A stretch of DNA of 64,000 bases from Curvibacter sp. PAE-UM. Its GTDB lineage: Bacteria > Pseudomonadota > Gammaproteobacteria > Burkholderiales > Burkholderiaceae_C. The stretch spans positions 876,881-940,880 of the forward strand of contig NZ_KQ483358.1 of the NCBI RefSeq assembly GCF_001432305.1, given 5' to 3'. Below, piece by piece: positions 49,225-57,692 of the stretch. Every line of letters begins with the position of its first letter. The first letter of the stretch is position 1. The position numbers and the translations under genes were made by a program. The notes below the pieces were generated by a model. That model searched no databases. It saw only the letters and a program-made list of their open reading frames with translations, and was not told where the DNA came from.

Positions 49225-50066
49225 ATGGACGGCCTGCAGCCCCTGATCGACTTTGTCGCCAAGCACCCGCGCCTGCTGGTCATCACCGGCGCCGGCTGCA
49301 GCACCGCCGCCGGCATCCCCGACTACCGCGACGAAAACGGCGCCTGGAAACGCCAGGAGCCCATGCGCTACCAACTGTTTGTGGACAGCGCGCTGGCGCG
49401 CCAGCGCTACTGGGCACGCAGCATGCTGGGCTGGCGCACCATGGCCGGCGCCTTGCCCACGGCCGCGCATCACGCGCTGGCGCAGCTGGAGCGCGCGGGC
49501 CGCATCGTCCAGCTCGTCACGCAGAACGTCGACGGCCTGCACCAGGCCGCGGGTAGCCAGGCCGTGGTGGACTTGCATGGGCGAATCGACACCGTGTGTT
49601 GCCTGGGCTGTGGCGTTCGCTCTCCGCGCCGTGCGCTGCAGGAGGAACTGATGGCGCGCAACCCGGACTGGCTGGCGCTCGATGCGCGCAGCCTACCTGA
49701 TGGCGATGCCGATCTGGAGTCGCTCGACTTTGCCGCCTTCGGCGTACCCGCCTGCCCGCACTGCGGTGGTTTGCTCAAGCCGGATGTGGTTTCTTCGGTG
49801 AAAGCGTGCCACGTGAGCGTGTGGCGGCTGTGCGTGCGGCGCTGGCGCAGGCCGATGCCGTGCTCGTGGCCGGCTCTTCACTGATGGTGTATTCGGGTTA
49901 CCGCTTTGTGGAGGAGGCGGTGGCGGCCGGCAAACCCGTCGCGACCGTCAATCGGGGGCGGACGCGGGCGGACCCGGTGTTGACACTCAAGGTGGAGACG
50001 GAAGTGGGACGAGCGCTGAAGGCGTTGGCTCAGCCCGCCGCAGCGGGTGAGCGGGTGGAGAGCTGA
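49225..50066 (+). pseudogene. SIR2-family NAD-dependent deacylase, frameshifted
   Basis: The first 188 codons read as a sirtuin: ITGAGCSTAAGIPDYRDENG, VTQNVDGLHQAAGS, DLHGRID, the first Zn pair CLGC and the second CPHCGG. After LKPDVV the frame goes wrong, while the other frame continues as VPRERVAAVRAALAQADAVL and VAGSSLMVYSGYRF to a stop at 50066. Restoring one T in the TTT at 49790-49792 would give the expected VVFFGESVP. It is either a real one-base deletion or a sequencing error. Sirtuins remove acyl groups from lysine using NAD. Confidence 0.88.
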
Positions 50067-50138
50067 AGTTTGGGGCCTCCCGAGTGCGGAAGCGGGCGAA
50101 GCCCGCTATGGCACTTCGGGTGCAGCAGAGGGTTAGGC

Positions 50139-50702
50139 CTACTCATCCCACTTGAGCACACGTGCCCAATCGATGTGCTCCTGGAATACGGCGTTGAACC
50201 GCATCATGGCCGTGCACCAATCTGCGACGTTGACTCGGGCCACCCACGCTTTGCCTGACTGCTCATGGCCGAACAGGCGGCAGACACCGGTCCAGTACTC
50301 GAACAAGTCTTTGCCCGCGCCGACTTCTTGCCACACGAGTTTTGCACCGGTTGCATGGATGATCTTGTTGCATGAGTCGCGTAGTGACAGTGCGCCGCCT
50401 CCCTCGATCGTTCCGATGTCAAGGCCTCTACTCGCATCCAGCTGGAGAGTGTTGGCATCGAACTCTTCGTCCTCCGCACGACCAATGTCCTGAAGCATGC
50501 GGATCTTGATCGCCGCATCAATCATCGTTCCGCTGACGAGAGCCTTCAAGTTTCCGAAGTACTGCCACCACTCATATTCAGCCGGCGCCTCGGAGTGACG
50601 GGCAATCTTGAATCGGTCGCAGAACGCCCTGCTACCGAGGACTGCGTGGTGAAGGGTGAAGAGGCGCGCTTCGATGGAGTCAAAGTCGATAGAGTGCGTC
50701 AT
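50139..50702 (-). CDS. Unknown protein, low-GC orphan
   Basis: A 187-residue soluble, acidic, mostly helical protein (starts MTHSIDFDSIEARLFTLHHA, ends FQEHIDWARVLKWDE). Trp-rich segments EYEWWQYFGNLKAL and LFEYWTGVCRLFG. I do not recognise it. The base composition is visibly lower in GC than the neighbours. GCCTAAC, an integron core-site-like heptamer, follows its stop directly on the coding strand (50132-50138), and GTTAGGT lies 12 bases before its start. Confidence 0.75.
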   Translation of the reverse strand: MTHSIDFDSIEARLFTLHHAVLGSRAFCDRFKIARHSEAPAEYEWWQYFGNLKALVSGTMIDAAIKIRMLQDIGRAEDEEFDANTLQLDASRGLDIGTIEGGGALSLRDSCNKIIHATGAKLVWQEVGAGKDLFEYWTGVCRLFGHEQSGKAWVARVNVADWCTAMMRFNAVFQEHIDWARVLKWDE

Positions 50703-50796
50703 TGGGGTTGCTAGTTGACCTAACGTCTGACACGAGATGTACTTATAAGCCTTAGGCCGGAAAGCGTCCTCTCGATGGAGGGATCAAAGCGCTCGC

Positions 50797-51399
50797 TCAC
50801 CGCAGGCGCATTTCACTGAGATCTTTGCCCGTGCATGCGCGATACAAGGCGGATAGAGTTGTGCGGGCTTCTTCGATCTCGCCAATCGCGTACTCAGCGA
50901 ACCCTTGAATGTGGCTTCTGGCAACGTCATCCTCGTCTGATGACCCGTGGTAGAGAAGGCTCTCGCGCACATGCGCTAGCTCTGCTGTCGCGGTGAGGGC
51001 CGGCTCCACAAGGTCGAATAGATCTTTATCAAGTGTTGCGACTTCAAGAAGATGCTTTGACATCTGTTCTTGGTGAATAACCGGAACAGCAATCTTTGAA
51101 TAGTTGCCTTTCGATTCAGAGTCTATGCATGCGTAAATTCGTCCACTTTTCGCATACTCAATTGAGAAGGCAGCTGTGGAATCTGGGTTTGGTGCAGACT
51201 GAAGTTCATCAGCGATGCTGCGCAGTGATCGGATGGCCCAGTGGTTCAACTCGCATTCGCGAGCGAGAAGTTCTTTGATCGCTTTTTTCTTGCGCCCCTC
51301 GCTGCTGTGGCGTCTCCAAGTCTCCAGAATCTCCTTCAGCATGAAGATGATGATTGCTACTAGAGCGGTGGCCGGAAGAAGTGATGAGAGCGTCTGCAT
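50797..51399 (-). CDS. Unknown protein with N-terminal membrane anchor, low-GC orphan
   Basis: A 200-residue protein: one N-terminal membrane helix (LLPATALVAIIIFMLKEILE, about residues 7-26), a basic segment RRHSSEGRKKKAIKELLARE, then a soluble mainly helical domain. No family recognised. The low GC and AT-rich codons suggest recent acquisition. GTTAGAG lies 8 bases before the start. It is separate from the sirtuin and KTSC genes in both style and composition. Confidence 0.72.
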   Translation of the reverse strand: MQTLSSLLPATALVAIIIFMLKEILETWRRHSSEGRKKKAIKELLARECELNHWAIRSLRSIADELQSAPNPDSTAAFSIEYAKSGRIYACIDSESKGNYSKIAVPVIHQEQMSKHLLEVATLDKDLFDLVEPALTATAELAHVRESLLYHGSSDEDDVARSHIQGFAEYAIGEIEEARTTLSALYRACTGKDLSEMRLR

Positions 51400-51591
51400 G
51401 TGGAGCGCTCTAACGTGATGTAGACCGCAAAAGTGCGGAATGACATGGACGGAAATTCATCCTAGCGCCCCCGTGTTGCAAGCTAAATGCTTGTTTTGTT
51501 TGAAGAATTCTCGCAAATATACCGCGACCGGAGGCTCAAAAAAAACCGCGAAACCTCGCAGTAAGGCCCGTCTCTGCTAAAGCGAGCGCGC

Positions 51592-51867
51592 TCACTTACC
51601 GCCGCCAAACAAATCCCGAAATTTCTGAGTCGCATCGTCGGTGCCCGAGCCCTTGCCCATCGGCACCCCCCTCGGATACTCCTCCGCAATCCGGTCTTCC
51701 CAATAAGTCGTCGGGTTCGGTGCGCTGCACAGGCGGCGAAAGACTTCCTGCGGCACCTGCTTGTAGGCCAGCACGGTCTTGCTGTCCCAGTGCAGGTCCA
51801 GCTGCTGGGATTTTTCGTCGTAGTCCGCGCGGCGGAAGCGACCGATGGTGAAGGTCTTGCTTTGCAT
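51592..51867 (-). CDS. KTSC-domain protein
   Basis: 91 residues. The core FRRADYDEKSQQLDLHWDSK, then VLAYKQVPQEVFRRLCSA, fits the KTSC domain (a short RNA/DNA-associated domain often fused to lysyl-tRNA synthetase parts or nucleases). The tail GKGSGTDDATQKFRDLFGGG is flexible. Stand-alone KTSC proteins are common and of unknown function. Confidence 0.75.
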   Translation of the reverse strand: MQSKTFTIGRFRRADYDEKSQQLDLHWDSKTVLAYKQVPQEVFRRLCSAPNPTTYWEDRIAEEYPRGVPMGKGSGTDDATQKFRDLFGGGK

Positions 51868-51940
51868 GGCGCATTGTCTCGGGCGCCAGGCCCAGGCGCA
51901 AGTGGACTTGCAGCGCCGCCCCTGGTCGCGGCGGTGACGT

Positions 51941-54349
51941 TTATTTGCCTGCTGGCTTGCCGGCGCCGGCCGTGCTGGCGGTGGTCGTCGTACTGACAGG
52001 CGCTGCCGGAATCGGCGCGGCCGCCGCCGTCACGCGCGCCTGGTTGGCCCGCGCCAGCCGGGGCAGATTGCCGCCGCTGGCTTCGCCCAGGCTGTAGCTG
52101 AGGGTTGCTGCGCTGCCCTGGCCGTTGATGCGCATGGGGATGTTGATGCCCGCCAGTTCGGCCAGTTCGCCGGCGCTGGCGCGCTTGAGACCCGGTGCCA
52201 CGGTGGTATCGAGCCAGCCGTCGATCTGCCAGGTGCCGAGGTCCAGGTCCATCTCGCCCTTGCTGGTGAAGAGCGGGGACTTCAGCAGCAGGTCTTCGCT
52301 GCGTGCCTTGCCTTGCGCCAAGGTCATGCTGGCTTTGAGTTCGTTGTAGGCCGTGTTTTCCGTCAGGCGCACGCTGTCGCGACGCTCGGCGCCGGCCAGG
52401 CCCAGCTGCTCCTTGCCGGCCAGCAGGGCTTCGCCCAGCTGCACGCCGGCCAGCGTGCCGCGCGTGAGCGCCAGGCTGGCCGTGCCCGTGAGCGACTGGC
52501 GCAGCGCTGGCAGCGTGGCACCTTGCGCGCTCAGGTCGAACAGCAGGTTGCCCTTGCCGCTGAGCCGGGCCTCGCCGCCCGTCAGGTCGGCCAGCAGGGC
52601 ATCGATCTGCACGCCCGTGAGTTTCTGGCGCACGCTGAGTTGCGGCGCCTCGCCGGCGCTCAGGGTCAGGCCGCCTTGCAGGTTGCCGCCATAGAGCTGT
52701 GCCGAGAGCGGCTCCACACTGAGCGTGCCCGAGGCGGCGCGCAGTTCGGCCGTGAATGCACCCGTCTGCAGGCGCGCCATGCGCAGTGACTCGCTGCGCA
52801 GCTTGCCGCGCAGGTTCAGGGTCTTGAGCCGGTCGAAGTCCTGGGCTTGCGTGCTTTCCTGCAGGCGGCGTGCCCAGTCGCTGACCAGGTAGCGGTCCAG
52901 GTCCAGCGCGCTGGCTGTGAGATCGAAGGTCCAGGCCGGGGCCTTGAAGTCCTGCAACTGCACGCGGCCGCTGAGCTGGTTGTCATCCACGCCGGCCTTC
53001 ACGTCCAGCGTCACCTCCTGCGTGGCCAGTGCGGCCAACAGCTTGCCGCTGGCCGTGGCCTGCAGGCGCGCAGCCAGCAGGGGGTGGCTGGCGCTCCAGC
53101 TGGTGTTGAGAGCGTCGAGTTGCAGCTGGCGTTTCTCGGTGTCGTAGAGCAGGGGGCTGTTGCCGCGCCCCTGCAGCAGACCACCGGCGTGTTTGAGTTC
53201 GATGCTGCCTTGCACATCGGCGCTCTTCCAGCTCTTGGCGCCGGCTTCGATGGCCGGTACCTGCAGCGTGGCGGCCAGCACGGACGGTTCGCGTGTGATG
53301 CGGCCTTCCAGGGCCAGGGTGCTGGCCTGCCAGAGGTCGCGCGTGAGCTGCACGCGCGCCGCCGCCAGCTTGCCTTCAAAAGGGTCCTGCGCCAGCCGGC
53401 CGCGTGCCGTGGCGCTGAAGGGCTCCAGCACCAGCCGGTGCTGATCCGGCCAGGCCGTGAGCCTGCCGCGCCAGTCCAGCAGCAGTTCGTTGAAGCCGCC
53501 GGCCTCGCCCTGCGCCTGGCCTTCCATCTGGGACAGCTCGTAGCGATGGGCGGCGTGGTCGTAGAGCAGCTGCGCGTTCAGGCGCAGCTGCAGGTCCAGC
53601 GGCGGCTGTGCCGACTGCAGGCGCAGGCTGGCCTGCACCTGCCCGGCCGTGGCGTCGGCCAGGCGGCCGGTTTCCAGCTTGAGTTCGTGCACGAAATAGG
53701 TCTGGCCCGAGGCCTCGTCATGGAGCTTGAGCGTGGAGTCGAGTACGCGCACTTTCTCCACCGCGAACTGGAGTTCGCCCATCCAGTCGGCCGGCTGCAA
53801 CAGGTCGTCGAAATTGGTGCTGCCGTCGGGGTGGCGTTGCAGGTTGGCGTGCACGCCGTCGAGCACGACGCGTTCCACCTGCACCTGCTTGATGAACAGG
53901 GGCCACCAGGCGACGTAGAGCCGCGCGTTCTCCACCGAGGCGAACTTGAGGCTGCTGTTGCGCTGGCTCAGGCTGAGCTTGCCGGTTTCCAGGCCCAGTT
54001 GCGGGAACCAGGTGACGTGGATGTCGCCTTCGAGCACCAGGTCGCGCTGTTTGTGGGTCTTGACGTAGTCGACGATCTGCGACTTGAAGTCGTTGGCGTC
54101 GAGCAGGTGGAAGGCCAGGCTCACGATGCCGCCGATCAGCATGAGCATCAGCACCAGGCTGCCCAGCGCGTGGCGCCAGTGTTCCTTGGCGTAGCCCTCG
54201 GCAAAGGGCAGCTTGACCGGGGTGACGTAAGCGAGCGTGACGCCGACCACCCCGTACCAGCCCAGGAAGGCAAGTTTGAGCGAGCCCGCCTGCGCGGGGA
54301 CGGGTACAGGTGCAGGTGCAGGTGGCGCTTTCTTGCCGGGCTTGCTCAT
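51941..54349 (-). CDS. AsmA-family protein
   Basis: An 802-residue AsmA-like protein. A Pro/Ala-rich start (residues 8-20) and two hydrophobic segments (about 26-45 and 62-82) precede the AsmA motif VYVKTHKQRDLVLEGDIHVT-type region and FPQLGLETGKLSLSQ. The long beta-rich body ends with the conserved C-terminal part GKGNLLFDLSAQG, and a Thr/Ala-rich tail. Such proteins are thought to bridge inner and outer membranes and move phospholipids. The extra membrane segment before the usual one is atypical. Confidence 0.85.
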   Translation of the reverse strand: MSKPGKKAPPAPAPVPVPAQAGSLKLAFLGWYGVVGVTLAYVTPVKLPFAEGYAKEHWRHALGSLVLMLMLIGGIVSLAFHLLDANDFKSQIVDYVKTHKQRDLVLEGDIHVTWFPQLGLETGKLSLSQRNSSLKFASVENARLYVAWWPLFIKQVQVERVVLDGVHANLQRHPDGSTNFDDLLQPADWMGELQFAVEKVRVLDSTLKLHDEASGQTYFVHELKLETGRLADATAGQVQASLRLQSAQPPLDLQLRLNAQLLYDHAAHRYELSQMEGQAQGEAGGFNELLLDWRGRLTAWPDQHRLVLEPFSATARGRLAQDPFEGKLAAARVQLTRDLWQASTLALEGRITREPSVLAATLQVPAIEAGAKSWKSADVQGSIELKHAGGLLQGRGNSPLLYDTEKRQLQLDALNTSWSASHPLLAARLQATASGKLLAALATQEVTLDVKAGVDDNQLSGRVQLQDFKAPAWTFDLTASALDLDRYLVSDWARRLQESTQAQDFDRLKTLNLRGKLRSESLRMARLQTGAFTAELRAASGTLSVEPLSAQLYGGNLQGGLTLSAGEAPQLSVRQKLTGVQIDALLADLTGGEARLSGKGNLLFDLSAQGATLPALRQSLTGTASLALTRGTLAGVQLGEALLAGKEQLGLAGAERRDSVRLTENTAYNELKASMTLAQGKARSEDLLLKSPLFTSKGEMDLDLGTWQIDGWLDTTVAPGLKRASAGELAELAGINIPMRINGQGSAATLSYSLGEASGGNLPRLARANQARVTAAAAPIPAAPVSTTTTASTAGAGKPAGK

Positions 54350-54466
54350 GGTGAGGGGGAGAAGACGGGGACAACCATTCTTGATGAAGTGGCTGTTGCC
54401 GTCTGTAAGTTGTGGTAACGCCGGCGTGGCGTGATGCGCGTCATGTCCCTGAAGCGGCCCGTTGCC

Positions 54467-54964
54467 TCAGGCCGGTTTTTTCCGTCTGAGGAAAAACCAG
54501 GCATACAGCGCGGCCAGCAGCAGCACGTTGCCGAAGAAGATGCGCGGGTCGCTCCACGGCACCCCGTCGACGCGCACATCCGAGAGTGGCCACAGGAAGG
54601 GCGTGGGGAAGAACGCTTCGCTGTGCGTGAAGATGTCCACCGCGATGTGCAGGCCCCAGGCGCCCAGCTCCATCAGGGGCTTGCCGCGCACCAGCCAGAC
54701 CAGGCCGAACACGAGGGCGAACACCACCAGGCTGTGCGTGGCGTTGTAGAGGCTGTGCACGTAGGCCGGGATGAGCGTGGGGTCCGGCGGGTGGCCCAGG
54801 CCGTTGAAAAAATCCAGGCCGTGGACCCGCAGGCCGTTGGCGAAGACCAGGCCGAAGGAAAAGAGATCGGGTGCGGTACCGATGGCGAAGGCGGTCCAGA
54901 AGCTGCGCCGGCTGGCGCGCCCCAGCGCGAGGCCGCCCCAGAGTCCGTGCGAGACGATGTCCAT
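54467..54964 (-). CDS. Membrane-bound metal-dependent hydrolase-like protein (YdjM-like)
   Basis: 165 residues with about four membrane helices. MDIVSHGLWGGLALGRASRR, GTAPDLFSFGL, YNATHSLVVF and WGLHIAVDIFTHSEAFF give the spaced His/Asp residues of the YdjM/PF04307-type family. The function is not known. It lies 24 bases after the DUF1304 gene stop on the same strand. Confidence 0.75.
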   Translation of the reverse strand: MDIVSHGLWGGLALGRASRRSFWTAFAIGTAPDLFSFGLVFANGLRVHGLDFFNGLGHPPDPTLIPAYVHSLYNATHSLVVFALVFGLVWLVRGKPLMELGAWGLHIAVDIFTHSEAFFPTPFLWPLSDVRVDGVPWSDPRIFFGNVLLLAALYAWFFLRRKKPA

Positions 54965-54988
54965 GTGCGGGGTTGCAGCCGGCGGGGA

Positions 54989-55345
54989 CTAGGACAGCAT
55001 CAGCAGCACCAGGCCCAGCGCGGCCGGCAGGGCCTGCACGAAGAGGATCTTGCGGCTGGCGGTGGCCGCGCCGTACAGGCCGGCCACCAGCACGCAGAGC
55101 AGGAAGAAGACCTGGATGTGCGTACCCGCCGCGCCCAGGCTCAGCCCCCAGAGCAGGCCGGCTGCCAGGAAGCCGTTGTACAGGCCCTGGTTGGCGGCCA
55201 GCACCTTGGAGGCCTGGGCCTTCTCCAGCGTCTGGCCGAAGGCTTTCAGGCCGGCCGGCTTGTCCCAGAGGAACATTTCCAGCACGAGGAACCAGATGTG
55301 CAGCAGGGCGACCAGGACGATGACGATGGCGGCAAGGATGGACAT
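54989..55345 (-). CDS. DUF1304 membrane protein
   Basis: 118 residues with four membrane helices; LHIWFLVLEMFLWDKPAGLK and NQGLYNGFLAAGLLWG are typical of DUF1304. The function is unknown. It is followed by the YdjM-like gene. Confidence 0.85.
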   Translation of the reverse strand: MSILAAIVIVLVALLHIWFLVLEMFLWDKPAGLKAFGQTLEKAQASKVLAANQGLYNGFLAAGLLWGLSLGAAGTHIQVFFLLCVLVAGLYGAATASRKILFVQALPAALGLVLLMLS

Positions 55346-55423
55346 GGCGTTTCCTTCGGGTGGGGTGCGCAGGTGTGGAACGATACCGCAGGCGCAGACC
55401 GGCGAGGAAAAGCGTCCGCAACT

Positions 55424-56248
55424 CTAGCCGGTCAGGGCGTCAACCTCCTGCCCCGTGGTCCAGGCGATGGGGTCGCGGTCCAGCACGTCGTGCAGGTCCA
55501 GCTGCAGGGCCAGGGCCGTGGTGTCGGGAAAGGTCCCGGCCAGATCGCGGTCGGTGTAGCCCATCTCCATGGTGCGGCAGCGCCACACCGCCAGGTGCAG
55601 GATGCCGCTGAGGGGCTCGTAGTTGTCGCGCTCGAAAGGCGCGTCCTGGTGTTCCAGGATGTCCACCAGGGCCTGTGGCAGCTGCCAGGCGCGCGCCAGG
55701 TCGGCCCCGACCTGGGCGTAGTTGTAGCCGACCAGTTCGTATTCGGCGCTGTGCCGCTGCGGGGCGTACAGGGGCACACGACGGTCGAGTTCTTCCATCT
55801 GCCTGGGCATGCCCAGGTGCATGACCAGCATGCCCAGGCCGTGCAGCAGTCCGGCCGTGAACGGTGACACCGCATGGCGGGCGTCCTTGGCCAGGTGCCG
55901 CGTGAGCTTGGCCACGTTCAGGCTGTAGCGCCAGAAGCGCGGCATGTCCACATTGCCGACCTGGCGGAAGGCGCTGGTGGCGGCCGCGGCGTAGGCCAGC
56001 TCGCGCACCTGCTGCAGGCCCACCAGGGCCATGGCCTCGCCCACGCTGGTGATCGGCTTCTGCAGCTGGTGGTGCGCCGTGCCGACGAGTTGCAGCAGGC
56101 GCGTGGTCAGCACGGGGTCCTGGCCCAGGAGCCGGTTGATCTGGAAGAGATCGGGCTCGTCCCGGTCGAGTTCGGCCAGCAGCAGCGCGATCACGCGGGG
56201 AATGCTGGGAAGCGCGGCGGGGGACTGGAGCAGGCTGGCGAGTTCCAT
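55424..56248 (-). CDS. HDOD-domain signalling protein
   Basis: A 274-residue protein made of one HDOD domain: LPSIPRVIALLLAELDRDEP, VLTTRLLQLVGTAHH, ITSVGEAMALVGLQQVRELA and FTAGLLHGLGMLVMH. HDOD is a catalytically inactive HD relative found in chemotaxis and c-di-GMP-linked regulators. It is downstream of three small genes on the same strand, with short gaps. Confidence 0.9.
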   Translation of the reverse strand: MELASLLQSPAALPSIPRVIALLLAELDRDEPDLFQINRLLGQDPVLTTRLLQLVGTAHHQLQKPITSVGEAMALVGLQQVRELAYAAAATSAFRQVGNVDMPRFWRYSLNVAKLTRHLAKDARHAVSPFTAGLLHGLGMLVMHLGMPRQMEELDRRVPLYAPQRHSAEYELVGYNYAQVGADLARAWQLPQALVDILEHQDAPFERDNYEPLSGILHLAVWRCRTMEMGYTDRDLAGTFPDTTALALQLDLHDVLDRDPIAWTTGQEVDALTG

Positions 56249-56256
56249 GGAGTGCT

Positions 56257-56859
56257 TCAGAGTTGCCCGTACTGGGTGCTGCCGATGTCGCTTTTCCCGC
56301 CGCCTGCGGCGGGGGCACCGGGCGTGCTGTTCGCGCTGCCCGTCGGTGGCGCCGGTTCGGCGGGGGTCTCCGCGCTGCGGCGCGCCAGTCGCACCCTGGC
56401 GTGGGAGACGTCACCCGGCACTTCGCGTGTGCGCATGGCCACACCGGCCTGCTCGGTGCCGTCGCCGGCCCGGGCCGGCATGGCGAAGGCGTCGACCGAT
56501 TCGTCGACGCGCCAGAAGACGCCCTGCAGCGTGACACCGGCGCGGTTCGTGGCGCCGGTCATCATGCGCTGCTCGGCCTGGGCGAAGCTGGCGGTGGTGC
56601 CGTTCCATTTGGCTTCGAACAGCTTGCTGACTTCGATCATGGCAATGAAGACCTCGTGCTGCTGGTCGACGTTCACCACCTTGAACTTGTACATGTTGGA
56701 AAGCACTTCCATGGCCAGCATGCTTTCGCGGATGGACTGGTAGAGCATCTCGCGTCGATAGCGCATGCCCTCGTCGGGTGGCATGCGTTCCGCACGGGCT
56801 TCGCGCTGGGCCGGGGCGGCGGACTTCTGGCCGAGCAGGGTCTTGATTTGGGGCAGCAT
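56257..56859 (-). CDS. Unknown soluble protein
   Basis: 200 residues: a charged N-terminus, a likely helical core (MLYQSIRESMLAMEVLSNMY, then VDQQHEVFIAMIEVSKLFEA) and a Pro/Gly/Ser-rich tail after about residue 150. No family recognised. It starts 43 bases after the CxxC-type small gene and ends 8 bases before the HDOD gene, so the four form one operon. Confidence 0.7.
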   Translation of the reverse strand: MLPQIKTLLGQKSAAPAQREARAERMPPDEGMRYRREMLYQSIRESMLAMEVLSNMYKFKVVNVDQQHEVFIAMIEVSKLFEAKWNGTTASFAQAEQRMMTGATNRAGVTLQGVFWRVDESVDAFAMPARAGDGTEQAGVAMRTREVPGDVSHARVRLARRSAETPAEPAPPTGSANSTPGAPAAGGGKSDIGSTQYGQL

Positions 56860-56902
56860 GGGGCGTACTCAGGTGGCGATGTCGAGGGGGGTGGGTGGCG
56901 TC

Positions 56903-57148
56903 TCAGCGGAATTTCATCCGGGCCTGGAAGGCGGCCCAGCAGTTGGCGCAGCGGAAACGGCCGGGCGAGGTCTCCACGCCGCCCGCTGCGGGCCGGTCGG
57001 CCTGGCATTCGCCGATGCAAAAGCGCAGCTTGTCACGTTGCGGGTCGAGCGAACCCGGCAAGGCGGGTAACATGCGCCCGCGCGCCGCACGGGTTTTCAC
57101 CGTGGCGGCTTCCGGCAGGGGGTCTGTGATGGCGCTGGACGGGTTCAC
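56903..57148 (-). CDS. Small protein with four cysteines (zinc-ribbon-like)
   Basis: 81 residues with a GTG start that overlaps the previous stop (GTGA at 57145-57148). FCIGECQAD and FRCANCWAAFQ give C-x3-C and C-x2-C, a plausible Zn site. Unknown family. Confidence 0.55.
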   Translation of the reverse strand: MNPSSAITDPLPEAATVKTRAARGRMLPALPGSLDPQRDKLRFCIGECQADRPAAGGVETSPGRFRCANCWAAFQARMKFR

Positions 57149-57375
57149 AACGCGGCCTCGGCCAGCTGCTTCTGTTGCCGTATCCGCCGGGTGTATTCGC
57201 GCAGGGCTTCTTCCGCCCGGTCGATCTCGCGGGACGGTGCGGCCCGTGGGGGCCGCAGGCAGTCCTGCAGCACCGAGCTCATGGCGGCCAGGGTGTCATG
57301 CCACGCCGTTTCTGCGTCGGTAGCCGGCGGGCGGGGGGCGAACTCTGCTTGCGGGTGTTCCATGCGTGCTTCCAT
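57145..57375 (-). CDS. Small charged protein, unknown
   Basis: 76 residues, no signal peptide, helical C-terminal half (REIDRAEEALREYTRRIRQQ). First gene of the four-gene minus-strand operon. A second Met five codons later (57360) is a possible start. The coupling by GTGA to the next gene supports it as real. Confidence 0.5.
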   Translation of the reverse strand: MEARMEHPQAEFAPRPPATDAETAWHDTLAAMSSVLQDCLRPPRAAPSREIDRAEEALREYTRRIRQQKQLAEAAL

Positions 57376-57692
57376 TCAAGGGCTGGCACGCTGGCAAAAG
57401 TGGGAGTGGCAAAACACGGAAACGCGCAGGTGGCGTTTCTGTTTGCGACAAGAGCCGGTCCCGAAACAGACCGTCTTGACGGCAACCCCGCTATCGTGCC
57501 CAGGGAAGGGGCTTTAGACCGGAGGTTTTGCGACCCCGACTTTCGTGCGGGTGTGCCAAATTGAGAATTCTATCGGCGAATAGCCGGGCGTAGGCGAGCA
57601 AATCTGAGCGGGCTGGCGCCTTCATTGCTGCGGAGCATGGCTATGAGCGATGGCCGATTGATAGCGGCCTTATGGCCAGATGGCCTGCCCAG
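57376..57692. other. Intergenic region upstream of the HDOD operon
   Basis: A 317-base gap between two minus-strand genes. It contains the sigma-28-like candidate (57491-57516). Nothing else convincing is seen; frames on the plus strand look like chance. Confidence 0.6.
57491..57516 (-). promoter_or_regulatory. Possible sigma-28 (FliA)-type promoter for the HDOD operon
   Basis: On the minus strand: TAAAGCCC, 11 bases, then ACGATAGC. The flagellar sigma-28 consensus is TAAAGTTT-N11-GCCGATAA; 5 of 8 and 5 of 8 bases agree, with correct spacing. It would start about 110 bases before the first gene. Confidence 0.25.

Noticed and set aside
50703-50796. Complete attC site between the two orphan genes
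   Set aside because: One heptamer (GTTAGGT) fits, but its partner reads GCCTAAG and the interior does not fold like attC, so it is not listed as a feature.
51483-51689. 68-codon minus-strand frame overlapping the KTSC gene
   Set aside because: It overlaps KTSC in another frame and has no protein-like features.
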